A stretch of 64,000 nucleotides of DNA, taken from positions 556,110-620,109 of the forward strand of contig WTPW01000149.1 of the NCBI GenBank assembly GCA_009809945.1, given 5' to 3'. Shown here piece by piece: positions 1-11,753 of the stretch (position 1 is the first letter of the stretch; every line of letters begins with the position of its first letter). The DNA comes from Gigaspora margarita (taxonomy: Eukaryota; Glomeromycota; Glomeromycetes; Diversisporales; Gigasporaceae). A program made the translations under genes and the position numbers. Under the pieces are notes generated by a model that had not been told where the DNA came from, did no database searches, and was given only the letters and a program-made list of their open reading frames with translations.

Positions 1-710
1 TTTTTAATATTAATTTAAAAATAAAATTTTTGAGAAAAAAATTTTTTTAGCTGCTATTTTTGTGAATTTTAGGGTACTACACAATATAAACTATTAACAT
101 TAATTTTATTAAAAAATTTTTTAATAAAGTTTGTAAATTTAAAATTTAACAATATAAAAAATACTTAGAACTTATTATATTTAAAAGTTTATTATTGGTT
201 ATATTATAAAAATATTATTTTAACTATGAAGATTTATAAGCTGTTAGTTGAAAATTATTGCTAGTTTTAGTATTTCATATAAGGTCTTTAGTTTTCAACT
301 ATACTTTAAAAAAAATTTTATTAAATAAATTTTACTTAAAGTTTCAAGCAAAGTTATTAAAACAAGTCTATATTTCTAATTTATAAAATTTATTAAGATT
401 AAGTTAATATATTAAAAATAATATAAGTTTAAAATTTTAAAAAATTAAACTTTGTTTTTAATATAAAATTTACTAGTAAAATTTACTTAATTAAAGGACT
501 AAAAAAGCCAATTTTTAAAAAATTCTATAAAATTCAAAAATTACTTAGAGCTACTAAATTTTTTACATGTGTTGCCCCATCTATAAGATACTTTATATAA
601 ATAATAATAGCTTATTAATTTGTTAAATTTGTAGATAATTAGCTTTAAGAGGTATCACAATATAGTACAAAATACTACTAGTAGTATGCCTAAATCCTAT
701 CTATTGAAAA
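1..710. other. AT-rich stretch without a gene
   Basis: Very AT-rich sequence with stops in all frames. I see no coding region, RNA gene or clear repeat boundary here, apart from the start of the direct repeat at its right edge. Confidence 0.6.
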
Positions 711-1035
711 AAGAATTTAGTAAAATACTGCTGTAGCAATGATTGTACACTATATAAGATCTGAAATCAAACAATAAATCAATTCATTAGTTTAGGGTTA
801 GGGTAAGGGTTAGGTTAGAGTTAGGGTAGCATGTTTTAGCAAAGAAGTTCTAACCAAAATATCATAAGAAAATTTTTTGTTAGAATACAAAAAATGGATT
901 CATAGGCAAAATTTCATGTTATGGTCGATTTTTAAAAAAAACCATAATTGCTTTGAGTTCATATAACACCTGATTCTGCAGTCTAATTAGTTGATCAGGG
1001 TAGTATACATCACCATGCCAATTTTTTATATAATC
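711..1035 (+). repeat. Dispersed repeat, direct copy 1
   Basis: About 325 bp that recurs in the same orientation at 1493–1838. Shared landmarks, in order: ACTGCTGTAG, a GGGTTAG-rich tract, GTAGCATGTTTTAGCAAA, a TTTTTTGTTAGA tract, and CTGATTCTGCAGTCTAATT followed by TTGATCAGGGTAG. The GGGTTAG tract (about 790–830) resembles degenerate telomeric repeat. No coding potential is visible. Confidence 0.75.
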
Positions 1036-1088
1036 TGTTAAAAAAATGGATTTTAAGCATTTTCGCAAGTTATATGCAGTGTAACAAG

Positions 1089-1376
1089 AGGCCCAGACAT
1101 CTCTCATATAGGTCATAACTGGATTTTGGCCAATTTTGACCTAATTTGCTAAAAAAGACAAAATCTATTTACTTTAATAACTTCTAATCCAGTAATCAGA
1201 ATTGAATAAACTTTTTTGTTAGATGCGCCTTACTGAGAAATGCATTTTAAAAGTTCACTCAAATTGGACTACTAAATGCCAAGATAATTGCCAAAAACTG
1301 TTTTTTGCTTCTCAAATTTTAGATGTTTTTGCTAAAAATTTTGAGTATGATCTCTATACTAGATGTCAGGAGTTCT
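1089..1376. mobile_element. Non-autonomous element, CCCAGACATCT termini, 8-bp TSD
   Basis: 288 bp flanked by perfect 8-bp duplications GTAACAAG (1081–1088 and 1377–1384). The termini are inverted and imperfect: left AGGCCCAGACATCTCTCATA, right end (reverse complement) AGAACTCCTGACATCTAGTA. The mirrored arm at about 2305–2320 carries a single GTAACAAG, which is the empty site. The same termini bound the 3.7-kb composite at 22694–26415. The 8-bp duplication fits hAT-type or P-type transposition; the superfamily is not certain. Confidence 0.75.
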
Positions 1377-1492
1377 GTAACAAGTTTGTACTATGCAGGT
1401 GCATAGCTATGCATATCCTGAATATGCATTAAAATTTTAGCTAAATTGGATTATTAGTTGTTAAAAAATAAAATTTTAAAAAACTTTAAAAA

Positions 1493-1838
1493 TTGAATTT
1501 AGTTAATACTGCTGTAGTGATAATCGCACACTATTTAAAATCTGGTGTAATGTGACAAAATATAAATCAATTTATTAGTTTTGGGTTAGGGTGAGAGTTA
1601 GTTGGGTCAGCTATTAGAGTAGCATGTTTTAGCAAAAAGATTCTAACCCCAAATATCGCAAGAAATTTTTTTTGTTAGAGCACAAGAGATGGTTTCATAG
1701 CCAAAATTTTGCATTGTGTTATGGTTGATTTTTGAAAAAAAATATAATTGTTCAATTTCATGCTACACCTGATTCTGCAGTCTAATTGGTTGATCAGGGT
1801 AGCAATACATCGCTATGGCAGTATTTTATATAATCCTT
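1493..1838 (+). repeat. Dispersed repeat, direct copy 2
   Basis: Second copy of the repeat at 711–1035, same orientation and diverged by substitutions and small indels. It also contains a degenerate GGGTTAG tract (about 1582–1612) and the CTGATTCTGCAGTCTAATT landmark. It lies inside the foldback element. Confidence 0.75.
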
Positions 1839-1855
1839 AAAATTTTATATTTTAA

Positions 1856-2222
1856 CAGTCATAGTACATGTCCTTTTAATTGTTGTTTATAATAAAAATT
1901 ATAATTAAAACATATAAATTTACTATAGATATGGATTAAAAGATCCTTTTAAATCTAACTTATTTTTTATTAACTTAAAATTAAATTTTTGGGGTATAGA
2001 ACAAGGGAAGAAGAAAAATTGAGCTTAAAGATTAAATTAAAATTTTGACGTTTTGCACAAAACAAAAATATAACTTTGCCAAAAATGAATTTTTTGATTT
2101 TGAGATGAGTATCATATGTAAAAACATGCTCTGAGCAACTTTACTTAGTCAGCGAAAGTAGGATTATAATTTTTATTATAAACAATATTTGGTCCATTTT
2201 TTAAAGACATGTCCTATGACTG
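1856..2222. mobile_element. CAGTCATA-ended MITE with TTAA duplication
   Basis: 367 bp beginning CAGTCATAGTACATGTCC and ending with the inverted form GACATGTCCTATGACTG. TTAA flanks both sides (1852–1855 and 2223–2226). Internal sequence (TATAATAAAAATTATAA, the GAACAAGGGAAGAAG region) matches the large palindrome at 32152–33229, so both belong to one family. The TTAA target would suit piggyBac-like elements, but the family member at 32152 has TTAT on both sides. No coding content. Confidence 0.75.
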
Positions 2223-2589
2223 TTAACAACTACTACTCCAATTAAGCTAAAATTTTAACTGTATATTCAGGATATGCATAGCTATACAACTGCTTAGTAC
2301 AAACTTGTTACACTGCTTATAGCTTGTGTAAATGCTTAAAATCCAATTTTTTTTAAAAAAAAATTAATTTTTTTTTTTAATAAATTGAAATTATTAAAAA
2401 ATTTATTACTTAACAAATTTAACAAATTGTTTATAAAGGATAAATAAAAATATATCAAAAGATAGCCAAAGACCTATATTATTTGACATAAAAAATTATA
2501 AATAAATAATTAAATTTTAAAAATTTTATATATAGACAATATTAATTTTTAGCTATTTTTTCTGCCAGAATAAACGAGAAGACCAATAC

Positions 2590-3586
2590 CAGTAATTGAA
2601 ATTAATGATTGATCAGACCGTGAAGACAGTGAAGTTGATGAAGGATAATGAGGAGGTAAACCTTGAGAGGTGATGGTTTGTTTTGGCATCATAAATTTCA
2701 TTTCAATATCTTCCCATATAATTGGATCAAGAATTTTTTGATAAGGAGGAACTTTTTTGCATATATCTTGGCAAGAAATTTGGAAATAACGAATTAAAGG
2801 AAGACAATTTTGAAGTGTATTCTCATAATTAAGAAATCTGCATCAGACCATTGTTTAATGTTAGATGATAAAGAAGTGTTCTGTGCAATTCTCTATCTAA
2901 TGACATGATCCCAAATTAATTCTTCGTCCATTTGTAAATTATAAAGCTTTAAGATATTGACTAGGATATTTTCTGAAAGTGTGTCAAATTCATCAGAATC
3001 AAAAACTATATTTGGATATTTTGCAATGATATTAGTGCAAAAGTGTTGTAAAGCATCAAAATTATTATCTTTAAAGATACCTTGGTAAACACAGACAAGT
3101 TTAAACGTAACCAAGAAGCATTATTTTCAATTAAAAGTGATCGAATATGCTTAACTAATTCTTCAAGACCAAACTCATTAGAACTGATTAAAAGATCAAA
3201 GGTAACAGAAACGTTAACCTTCTCTAATGAAATAGTACCATCATAAATATACCTGCACATTAAATTTGATTTAAAAAACTTTACAATTAGGTAATCAATT
3301 TTAATTGTTTGCAATTATTATTTTGTTGTATTACTATATTACTTACTTAATTATGATGTCAAACACTTTAACAGAAATATCTATATTTTTAACTTTCTTC
3401 ACGCCATTTTCGGAAACGATAGAATTTAATTTATCTTTAAAGTATAAGCATCGAGAATTTAGAATGACAGAATGTGCTTTAAAACTTGGTTGTTCGGTGC
3501 TTGACCAACTTCATTAACGACATTATATTCGTCGCCATTTATGAGAAGCTCACTTAAATTGTTTGAAAGTTTATCAAAAAATTTGG
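2590..3586 (-). pseudogene. BTB–BACK pseudogene P1, TPR part missing
   Basis: Homologous to the intact BTB–BACK gene P2. Exon 1 (3347–3586) contains the BTB core, but the initiator segment is deleted and one A is missing from a homopolymer at about 3480, which shifts the frame. The intron (3253–3346) keeps GTAAGT and CAG. Exon 2 loses frame near 3100, just after residues SWLRLN. A TGG tryptophan codon of the BACK domain is changed to TAG at 2893–2895. Homology stops near 2590, so the TPR region is absent. P3 has the same TAG lesion. Confidence 0.85.
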
Positions 3587-3794
3587 CAACAGCATTTTTT
3601 TTTTTTTTTTAAATTGTCACTTTTATGTGTTATTCGTAACACAACACCCAAATTTACAAATGAAATTGTTGTATTCAATACCAAAAAAAATCACCGGATT
3701 ACTTGGCAGGTCACTCGGTCAACCGATGGGTCAATAAAAAAGAAAAGAAAGGAAAAATATACATATATATATAAAAAGGCGACCCTATAAGAAA

Positions 3795-4410
3795 AGTGGT
3801 ACGGGCTGGTGTTGGGAATGCTCGAAATGGCGCGGATCATGTGGTACGTACAGGAACATTTCACAGAATGGCACGGACATTCCGGCAAATGGTGGCACGT
3901 AATATCACGTCATATGAAACGGTGCATTCAGATGGCACATATGTGTGCATTACACACGTGTTGGCTCGTGATATGTGTTGGCTCGTTTCGTGGAGAGCAA
4001 AAGATCAGCAAGTGATCTTTTTAAAAAAAGAGCAATATCTCATGATTTCACTGATGAAGCTTCGCTGTGTGTCTTAACAAAAAAAATTCCTTACAAAATT
4101 CTACTACATATGCAGTTAGCTTGTTCATCTTATTTTGATTACTTATGTAAATATATGGTATAATAGTTAATCCACATCATCGCGGTGGCACGTGAATTTA
4201 CGTTCATTACCAGTGCCAAATCCCGTGCCGATTCGACTAGTAAACTGCTGCAAAACCCGAGCCATTTATGGTCCATTTGTCACGGGCATACAGTCCCGCA
4301 TGGTCCACGGAATTCGTACCAATCCAGGCCATATCAGGTTCATGACCCGCGCCAAAAAGACCTGTGCCTATCCGATGCAACCCGTGCCGATCCGGTCCAA
4401 TTTTCTTTAT
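3795..4410. repeat. GC-rich island of degenerate GGCACGG repeats
   Basis: Abruptly GC-rich insertion in the conserved region upstream of P1. The core GGCACGG, or close variants such as GGTACGGG, GGCGCGG and GGCACAGG, recurs irregularly every 15–30 bp. It runs on the plus strand from 3795 to 3965 and on the minus strand from 4195 to 4410, so the island is a loose inverted repeat around an AT-rich middle. Several frames are open by chance because of the base composition; none resembles a known protein. Confidence 0.6.
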
Positions 4411-6330
4411 TCATTAGATTTGAATTAGAATGTTAATCCTTATATTTTTTTTGGCGAGTTGTAACCAAACCGCAAATTAGTTTTTCAAAATAATTTGATG
4501 CAGCTCAAATTTTTTGAGGACCCAAACTATACGATAATTATTTATCTAGTAGGTATGACGTATACGCTAATGGAAAGAATTTTATATCGATATTACTTGA
4601 AGATTTTATATTATCAGTTATGGTAAATTAACGATAATAAAACTTTGTCACATGAATTCAATAAAAATATGCGAAAATAACGTGAAATTTTTTCCATCAG
4701 TGATTACATATTATTTACCAGATAACTTAATCATATTTTTAACTTCAATATTTATAAAATTCAGATTGTTTAAAATTTTTTTTAATACCCTTCTGGTGAG
4801 GAACACATGAGACGTACTAACTTTTATTAACTTTTGAATATTATAATATATTGGAGGTGCTATTACTAATCTTTTAATTATTTAGAATTAGATATTTGCA
4901 TAGGGATTTTTTGGTTTTATCACTGCTGTCTAATCTACTGCTGAGAATTTTGATTTCTTTATGCATTCTGTTTTTGATTACATATGGAAAATAGGGACTG
5001 GAATGGGGTTACTGGTCTGCGTGTAACTGTACCAGATCAGATTGTTTAGATTGTTTAAAGTTAAAATATAAATTCATATTCTTTCAAAAATCTTAAATAT
5101 ATAACTTGTTCACGAGAAGTTTTTATTCAAAAGAGATATTAGTTCATTCTTTATTTTATTTTAAGGTTACTACCTCTTCAATAAAGTATAAAATATGATC
5201 GAAAATTTTTTGTAAATAAAACTTTATGTAGGAATATAGTAATGATAATAATAATAATAATAACAATAATAACTGGTAATGAAAAAAAGGAATTTGTAAC
5301 TAAATGAGCTTTGCAGATGCTTACAAGAAGTGTCAGAAAATAATTTATTAAATAGAACAAAGTTTCAAGATTTAAAAACAACTTGTATTATTTGTTTCAT
5401 TAAAAAGAAATGTAGGTACAATTAATATTGCATTATTAACAAAAAATAAAAAAAATAAAAAATAAAAATAACAGAGTATTATATCTCTTTTCACTTATCT
5501 GTTATTGACTATAAATAATCTAAAATTTTTATCTTTGAAAATTAGTTGCTGAAACTTCAACCAAATTAAAATATTATCTTGGCGGACTCAAAAACTGATA
5601 ACCGAAAGTATTTATTGAATCATTTATAAAATTAGTAATTTTATTTTTTATAATACAGTCACTCACTTAATACTGAATCTCTCTATAACGAACTCTGGAT
5701 ATACTGACCTAAAAAATTTTGAATTTTATAATAGTTCATTATAAAAAGAGTTATGGTTTCTTTTAAGAAAACATAGTAGTTTTATATGGTGAACCTTTTA
5801 ACAGCCAGAACTACGTAATTGTTAGTTATAGATAGAGTTGACTGTACATAAATTAATTGAGACACATTCGGTCAAAATTCCTTGCTTATTTTATTTTATT
5901 TTAAAAAGTACGTTTTATAAACGATTCAAAAGTGCTAATAATAATAAACCCAATACAGAAATAATGAAAACATATGTCATAAATAACGACTATATAATGA
6001 TAAAGAAGACACCCACCCTAACCGAAACTATCTTGTTGAATCATTTACAACATTAGTATTATATTTTTTTACTACAATAATTTAACTGGGACATAATTAA
6101 AAAATATTTTTAAGTGTGTATTATGTATATAAACGATATAAATACTAATAATACAGTAATCAACTTTAAAAAAATATCAAATAACATGGATATTAAATAA
6201 TGACTATATAACAGATAACGATAAAAGTGAAAGAAAATCATAATCAGGTCAATCAATCCTTTGATCTACTACGCAGCCCTGCGCGATTACTTTTTATACA
6301 AGACTGTTTATTTAATATTGTATATCCTTC
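4411..6330. other. AT-rich intergenic region
   Basis: Downstream of P2 and upstream of the GC-rich island. No gene is seen; the short open frames are low-complexity. It holds a pogo-like MITE (5656–5844) and a short ATAATAATA tract near 5243–5270. Confidence 0.6.
5656..5844. mobile_element. pogo/Tigger-like MITE
   Basis: 189 bp with TA on both sides (5654–5655 and 5845–5846). The termini are inverted: left CAGTCACTCACTTAATACTG, followed by CTCTATAACGAACTC; right end (reverse complement) CAGTCAACTCTATCTATAAC. CAGTCRACTC followed by TATAACGAAC is the usual terminal style of pogo-like Tc1/mariner elements. No transposase. Confidence 0.7.
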
Positions 6331-6333
6331 TCC

Positions 6334-6366
6334 CACACACACACACACTCTCTCTCTCTCCTCTCC
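6334..6366. repeat. (AC)n(TC)n microsatellite
   Basis: Compound dinucleotide tract of CA repeats running directly into CT repeats, just 3' of the P2 TPR remnant. Confidence 0.9.
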
Positions 6367-6394
6367 AATTATGTCAAAAATTGTTTCCGGTACT

Positions 6395-7521
6395 TTATTC
6401 AATTATATCAAAAATTGTTTCTGGTGTTCTATTCATTTCAGCCAAAAGTTTCTTATGGGCTTTTAATGCCTCTACATCATTTGGGCAAATTTCTAATGAC
6501 TTGGCGAAATCCGCCAGTGCTTCTTTATATTTTCCCATCATATTATAAGTTTCTCCTCGATGAACTAAAGCAAACACGTTATTGGGCAAAATTTCTAATG
6601 AATTAGTTAAATCTTTAAGTGCTTCCTCATATCTGCCCATCATGTGATAAGTTCTTCCTCGCTTTATTAATATCCGTGACTGATTAAGTTCAAATTCTAA
6701 AAATTTATTTAATTTATTTAAATCTGCATATGCTTCTTTATGCCTGCCCATTGAACGATAAGTTAATCCTCGAATTCCCAATACAACTATTTCTGAATTA
6801 ATATCAATTTTTAACATACTAGTTAAGTCTGCAAGTGATTCTTCATATTTTCTCATTATTCGATAAATTTCTCCTCGAAATATCAAAGCTTCGAATTTTG
6901 TTTAATTTCTAATGATTTAGTAGTGGCTGCAAGTGCTTCATTATACTGGCCCATTAAAAAATAAGTGAATGATCGATCATATAATGTTTTTTCATCATTT
7001 TTGTCACATTTTAATAGTTCATTTAATTTATTTAAATCTAAACGCGCTTCATTATGTCTACCCATTGAGCGATAAGTTAATTCTCTAATTGCTAAAGAAT
7101 TTATATCATTTAGATCAAGTTCTAATGCCTTAGTTAGATCAGCTAGTGCTTCTTCATATCTCCCCATTATACGATAAATTTCTTCACGATAAATCAAACT
7201 AACATCATTATTTAGTTCAATTTCTATTAATTTATTAAAATCTTCAAGTGCCTCTTTATATCGACCCATTAAAAAATAAATGATTCCTCGTACAAAAAGT
7301 AATTCCGGCTCAAATTCCCATTGTTTATTTAATTCATCAAAATCTGAAAGTGCTCCCTTATATTCGCCCATCATCAAATATGTTTCTCCTCGAATTTCTA
7401 ATAAGGAAAGAATATCTATCATAGATACATTATTTTGTCCAATTTCTAACGCTTTATTTAAATCTTCAAGTGCTTCATTATATCTTTTCATTTTAAAATG
7501 ATATTTTGCTCGTTTTTTTAA
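6395..7521 (-). pseudogene. TPR half of P2, cut off by a nonsense codon
   Basis: Continues in frame from the BTB–BACK exon after the TAA at 7522–7524. It encodes about ten degenerate 34–40-residue TPR units of the form MGRYxEALxDLxKALE…N, for example residues YNEALEDLNKALEIG near 7450–7490. The frame is open to 6883, where one base is lost relative to P5 and P7 (LEIKQ…FRGEIY region). It continues in the next frame to 6395, ending MNRTPETIFDIIE instead of the MNKT end of its paralogues. A separately started TPR protein of 202 residues from an ATG at 7491 is possible but lacks a promoter I can identify. Confidence 0.75.
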
Positions 7522-8568
7522 TTAATATATATTATTTAGTTCAATTTCATTTTCATTATTATCAGTAATTACAATTAATGATTGATCAGACCGTGAAGGC
7601 AGTGAAGTTGATAAAGGATTACGAGGAGGTAAAATTTGAGAGGTGATAGTTTGATCTGGCATCATAAATTTCATTTCAATATCTTCCCATATAATTGGAT
7701 CAAGAATTTTTTGATTAGGACGAACTTTTTTGAATATATCTTGGCCAGAAATTTGAAAATAACGAATTAAAGAAAGACAATTTTGAAGTGTATTCTTTAT
7801 AACTAAGAAATCTGCATCAGACCATTGCTTAGGATTAGATGATAAAGAAGTGTTCTGTGCAATTCCCCATCTAATTACATAATCCCAAATTAATCCTTCG
7901 TCAATTTGTAAATTATCAAGTTTTAAGATATTGACTAAGATATTTTCTGAAAGTGTGTTAAATTCATCAGAATCAAAAACTATATTCGGATATTTTGCAA
8001 TGATATTAGTGCAGAAGTGTTGTAAAGCATCCAAATTATTATCTTTAAAGCTAGCTTGGTAAACACGAGAAAAGTTTAAACGTAACCAAGAAGCATTATT
8101 TTCGATTAAAAGTAATTGAATATGCTTAACTAATTCTTCAAGTCCAAACTCATTAGAACCGATTAAAATATCAAAGATAACAGAAGCGTCAACCTTCTCT
8201 AATGAAATATTATCATCATAAATATACCTGCACATTAAATTTGATTTAAAAAAACTTTGCAATTAGGTCATCAACTTTAATTGTTTGGCATTATTATATT
8301 TTTATTACTATATTACTTACTTAATTATGATATCAAACACTTTAATAGAAATATCTATATCTTTAATTGTCTTCACGCCATTTTTGTAATCGATAGCATT
8401 TAATTTATCTTTAAAGTATAAGCATCGAGAATTTAGAATGACAGAATGTGCTTTAAAAACTTGGTTGTTCGGTGCTTGACCAACTTCAATAACAACATTA
8501 TATTCGTCGCCATTTATGAGAAGCTCACTTAAATTGTTTGAAAGTTTTTCAAAAAATTTGGTATTCAT
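7522..8568 (-). CDS. BTB/POZ–BACK domain protein P2 (two exons)
   Basis: This is the only copy open through both exons: exon 1 8321–8568, intron 8228–8320, exon 2 7522–8227, giving 317 residues. The ATG at 8568 opens MNTKFFEKL and is shared by the better-preserved paralogues. The BTB fold spans roughly residues 17–118, with the typical FKAHSVILNSRCLYFKDKL segment. The splice joins IIIK to YIYDD. A BACK-like helical region covers about 130–240 (FCTNIIAKYP, LIWDYVIRWG). A Ser/Pro-rich tail (LPPRNPLSTSLPSRSDQS) ends at NNIY. BTB–BACK proteins usually act as substrate adaptors of cullin-3 ubiquitin ligases; that role is inferred from the family. The stop is a GAA-to-TAA change relative to P4 and P7, so the TPR half is lost. 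Confidence 0.8.
8228..8320 (-). other. Spliceosomal intron in the BTB domain of P2
   Basis: 93 nt with donor GTAAGT (8315–8320) and acceptor GTGCAG (8228–8233). Removing it restores the continuous BTB sequence …DIIIKYIYD…, with the lysine codon split AA|G. The same intron position is recognisable in P1, P3–P5, P7 and P8, with lengths of about 72–96 nt, so it predates the duplications. Confidence 0.9.
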
Positions 8569-9642
8569 TTAGCAACAGCATTTTTTTTTGTTTAATTTTC
8601 ATTATATTACTTTTATGTGCTATTCGTAACACAACACCCAAATTTACAAATGAAATTGTTGATCATGAAGTATTCATACAATTAAAACAAATTTCCGAGG
8701 GCAAAATTCACGTGATATTCTAGAAATTCAATTGGCTAATAATGTTGGATAGTGTGCAAAATTAAGATTTCAAAAATTTCTGAAAGACAAGCAAGGTAAA
8801 AACAAAATTTTGAGAAAATTTCTGAATGTTTTCTGAAAAGGAAATTAAAAAATCGCAAATTAATATAAAAAGTTAATCTATTATTGCAAATTAAAACAAA
8901 TTTTTGCAATAACGCAAATAAAGATTTTGATAAATTTTTACGGGTTTCTGCTGCAAATCTTACGTTTTTGATACTCCTGCACTTACCTTTTTGATACTGA
9001 TTGACATGCAGATCCTGGTAAAAATAAAAAATTTAAAAATTTGAGCGAAGATATCTCGAAAACTACCTGCTTGAATCTGATAAACCCTTTCGATTTGAAT
9101 TCTATGGATTCATAGAATTCAAGCAAAAAAAATTCATCAAATATAGCCATGTGGTTGTCAAGATATCTTCACTCAAAATTAGAGAAAATCAAACCGAGAT
9201 ATGGCCGAATTTTTTATCATTTTGTGTAACAATTTTCGGAAAATAATCAACCTCACTATGCTTCATTTTGATTGGCGCTGCCCTCTAAAGTTGATATAAA
9301 ATCTAATTTCAATTGAATATCAAATTAATCAGCTTCGATCTCTAATCAGAAATATTGTAATTTTATAAAAAATTGTAATTACATTTTCTATTATACGCAT
9401 AATTTAACTTATACACTTGATATAAAGGTAATTGTTTCTGAACATGCCTTCAAAATATACGGCTTATTAATCGATAAAAACAGTATAAACTGATGACAAT
9501 TCTAATGAATCAAATACGAAATAACAAAAAATTATTGTTGAATCTTAAATAATAACTATATAAAATGGAAGTAAAATTTATTTTAAGGTCAATCACCTCT
9601 TCCCTTAAATGTACAAAATAACTCATTTAATACAAACATGTT
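8569..9642. repeat. Spacer P3–P2 with foldback and MITE remnants
   Basis: No gene. About 9050–9180 is a small foldback around TGAATTCTATGGATTCATAG, related to arms in the 22.7–26.4 kb composite. From about 9230 to 9642 the sequence matches the spacers downstream of P4–P8. Landmarks are ATAATCAACCTCACTATG, CAGCTTCGATCTCTAATCAG and CATAATTTAACTTATACAC. The first is the right end of the spacer MITE seen complete at 60435–60627. Confidence 0.65.
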
Positions 9643-11753
9643 TTACGCTTTATTCATATCTACCATAAGTTTCTTATGAGCTTTTAATACCTCTACTTGA
9701 TTTGGACTTCTAATGACTTGGCGAAATCCGCAAGTGCTTCTTTATATTTTCCCATCATACGATAATTTCTCCTCGGTATACTAAAGCAAACACGTCATTG
9801 GGCAAAATTTCTAATGAATTGGTTAAATCTTTAAGTGCTTTCTCATATCGTCCCATCATGTAATAAGCTCTTCCTCGCTTTATTAATATTCGTGAACAAT
9901 TAAGTTCAAATTCTAAAAATTTACTTAATTTATTTAAATCTGCATGTGCTTCTTTATGCCTACCCATGGAACGATAAGTTAACCCTCGAAATCCCAATAC
10001 AAATATTTCAGACCAAATATCAACTTTTGACGCACTAGTTAAGTGTCTGCAAGTGCTTCATCATATTTTCACATTATACGATAAATTTCTCCTCGAAACG
10101 CCAAAGCAAATGATGAAACTTGCTTAATTTCTAATGATTTAATAACGGTTGCAAGTGCTTCATTATAATGACCCATTAAATAATAAGTGAATGATTGATC
10201 AAGTAACTTATCAGCATTATTTTGGTCACATTTTAATAGTTCATTTAATTTATTTAAATCTGAAAGCGCTTCATTTATTTACCCATTGAGCGATAAGTTA
10301 ATTCTCTAATTGCTAAGGAAGCTGGCTCATTTGGTTTACCTTTTAATGCCTTAGTTAGATCAGCTAGTGCTTCTTCATATCTCCTCATTATATGATAAAT
10401 TTCTCCTTGGACCATCAAACCATCAAAATCATTTGGTTTAATTTCTAATAATTTAATAAAATCTGTAAGTGCTTCTTTATATTGACCTAGAAAAAATAAA
10501 TATATCCACGTACATCTCGTACATAAAGTAATTCCAGCTTAAATTCTAACTCTATATTTAATTCATCAAAATCTGAAAGTGCAACCTCATATTTGCCTGT
10601 CATGAAATACGTTTCTCCTCAAATTTCTAATAAGGATAAAGTATCTATCGTAGATGCATTATTTTGTCCAATTTCTAAAGCTTTATTTAAATCTTCAAGT
10701 GCTTCATTATATCTTTTTATTTTGAAATGATATTTTGCTCGTTTTCTTAATTCATATATATTATTTAGTCCAATTTCATTTTCATTATTATAAGTAATTA
10801 GAATTAATGATTGATCAGGTCGCGAAGGCAGTGAAGTTGAAGAAGGATTACGAGAAGGTAAAATTTGAGAGGTAATAGTTTTGATCTAGCATCATAAATT
10901 TCATTTCAATATCTTCCCATATAATTGGATCAAGAATTTTTTGATAAGGATGAACTTTTTAAATATATCTTGGCCAGAAATTTGGAAATAATGAATTAAA
11001 GGAAGACAATTTTGAAGTGTATTCTTCATAATTAAGAAATCTGCATCAGACCATTGTTTAGGGTTAGATAATAAAGAAGCGTTCTGTGCAATTCCCTATC
11101 TAATGACATGATCCCAAATTAATCCTTCGTCCATTTGTAAATTATCAAGTTTTAAAATATTGACTAGGATATTTTCTGAAAGTGTGTCAAATTCATCAGA
11201 ATAAAAATCTGTATTTGGATATTTTGCAATAATATTAGTGCAGAAGTGTTGTAAAGAATCAAAATTATTATCTTTAAAACTAGCTTGGTAAACACGAGAA
11301 AAGTTTAAACATAGACAAGAAGCATTATTTTCGATTAAAAGTGATTGAATATGCTTAGAACTGATTAAAAGATCAAAGATAACAGAAGCGTCAACCTTCT
11401 CTAATGAAATAGTATCATCATGAATATACCTGCACATTAAATTTGATTTAAAAAAAATTTTCAATTAGGTAATCAATTTAATTGTTTGCAATTATTTTAT
11501 TACTATATTACTTACTTAATTATGATGTCAAACACTTCAATAGAAATATCGATATCTTTAATTGTCTTCATGCCGTTTTTGTAATCGATTTATCTTTAAA
11601 GTATAAGCATCGAGAATTTGGAATGACAGAATGTGCTTTAAAAACTTGGTTGTTCAGTGCTTGACCAACTTCAATAATGACATTATATTCGTCGCCATTT
11701 ACGAGAAGCTCACTTAAATTGTTTGAAAGCTTTTCAAAAAATTTGGTATTCAT
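9643..11753 (-). pseudogene. BTB–BACK–TPR pseudogene P3
   Basis: Full-length homology to the family, but heavily broken. Exon 1 (about 11516–11753) starts MNTKFFEKL and loses 10 bp (the AGCATTTAAT segment after the YKN codons), shifting the frame. The intron 11430–11515 keeps both splice sites. Exon 2 has a 27-bp in-frame deletion removing the NEFGLEELV segment of the BTB domain. TGG becomes TAG at 11096–11098, as in P1. The TPR region carries many frameshifts; only about 80 residues (9755–9997) stay open. It ends MNKA at 9643. Confidence 0.85.

Larger units (their letters stand above)
1043..2350. mobile_element. Foldback element with nested insertions
   Basis: The inverted arms are 1043–1088 plus 1377–1463 on the left and 2224–2350 on the right. 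Both contain TGGATTTTAAGCATTT, CAGTGTAACAAG, AGTTTGTACTA and TAGCTATGCATATCCTGAAT in mirrored order. The left arm is split by the element at 1089–1376; the uninterrupted right arm shows the empty site. The interior holds the second direct-repeat copy and the TTAA-flanked element at 1856–2222. No protein is encoded. Confidence 0.7.

Noticed and set aside
791..830. A true telomere or chromosome end
   Set aside because: The TTAGGG-like tract is short and degenerate, lies inside a duplicated repeat, and similar tracts occur throughout the window.
919..1432. Two short open frames of 65 and 69 residues as possible genes
   Set aside because: They lie across the inverted and nested mobile elements, have no recognisable domain, and share sequence with the non-coding mirrored arm.
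5241..5270. CRISPR-like or regulatory repeat at the ATAATAATA tract
   Set aside because: It is a simple trinucleotide run without spacers; the genome is eukaryotic.
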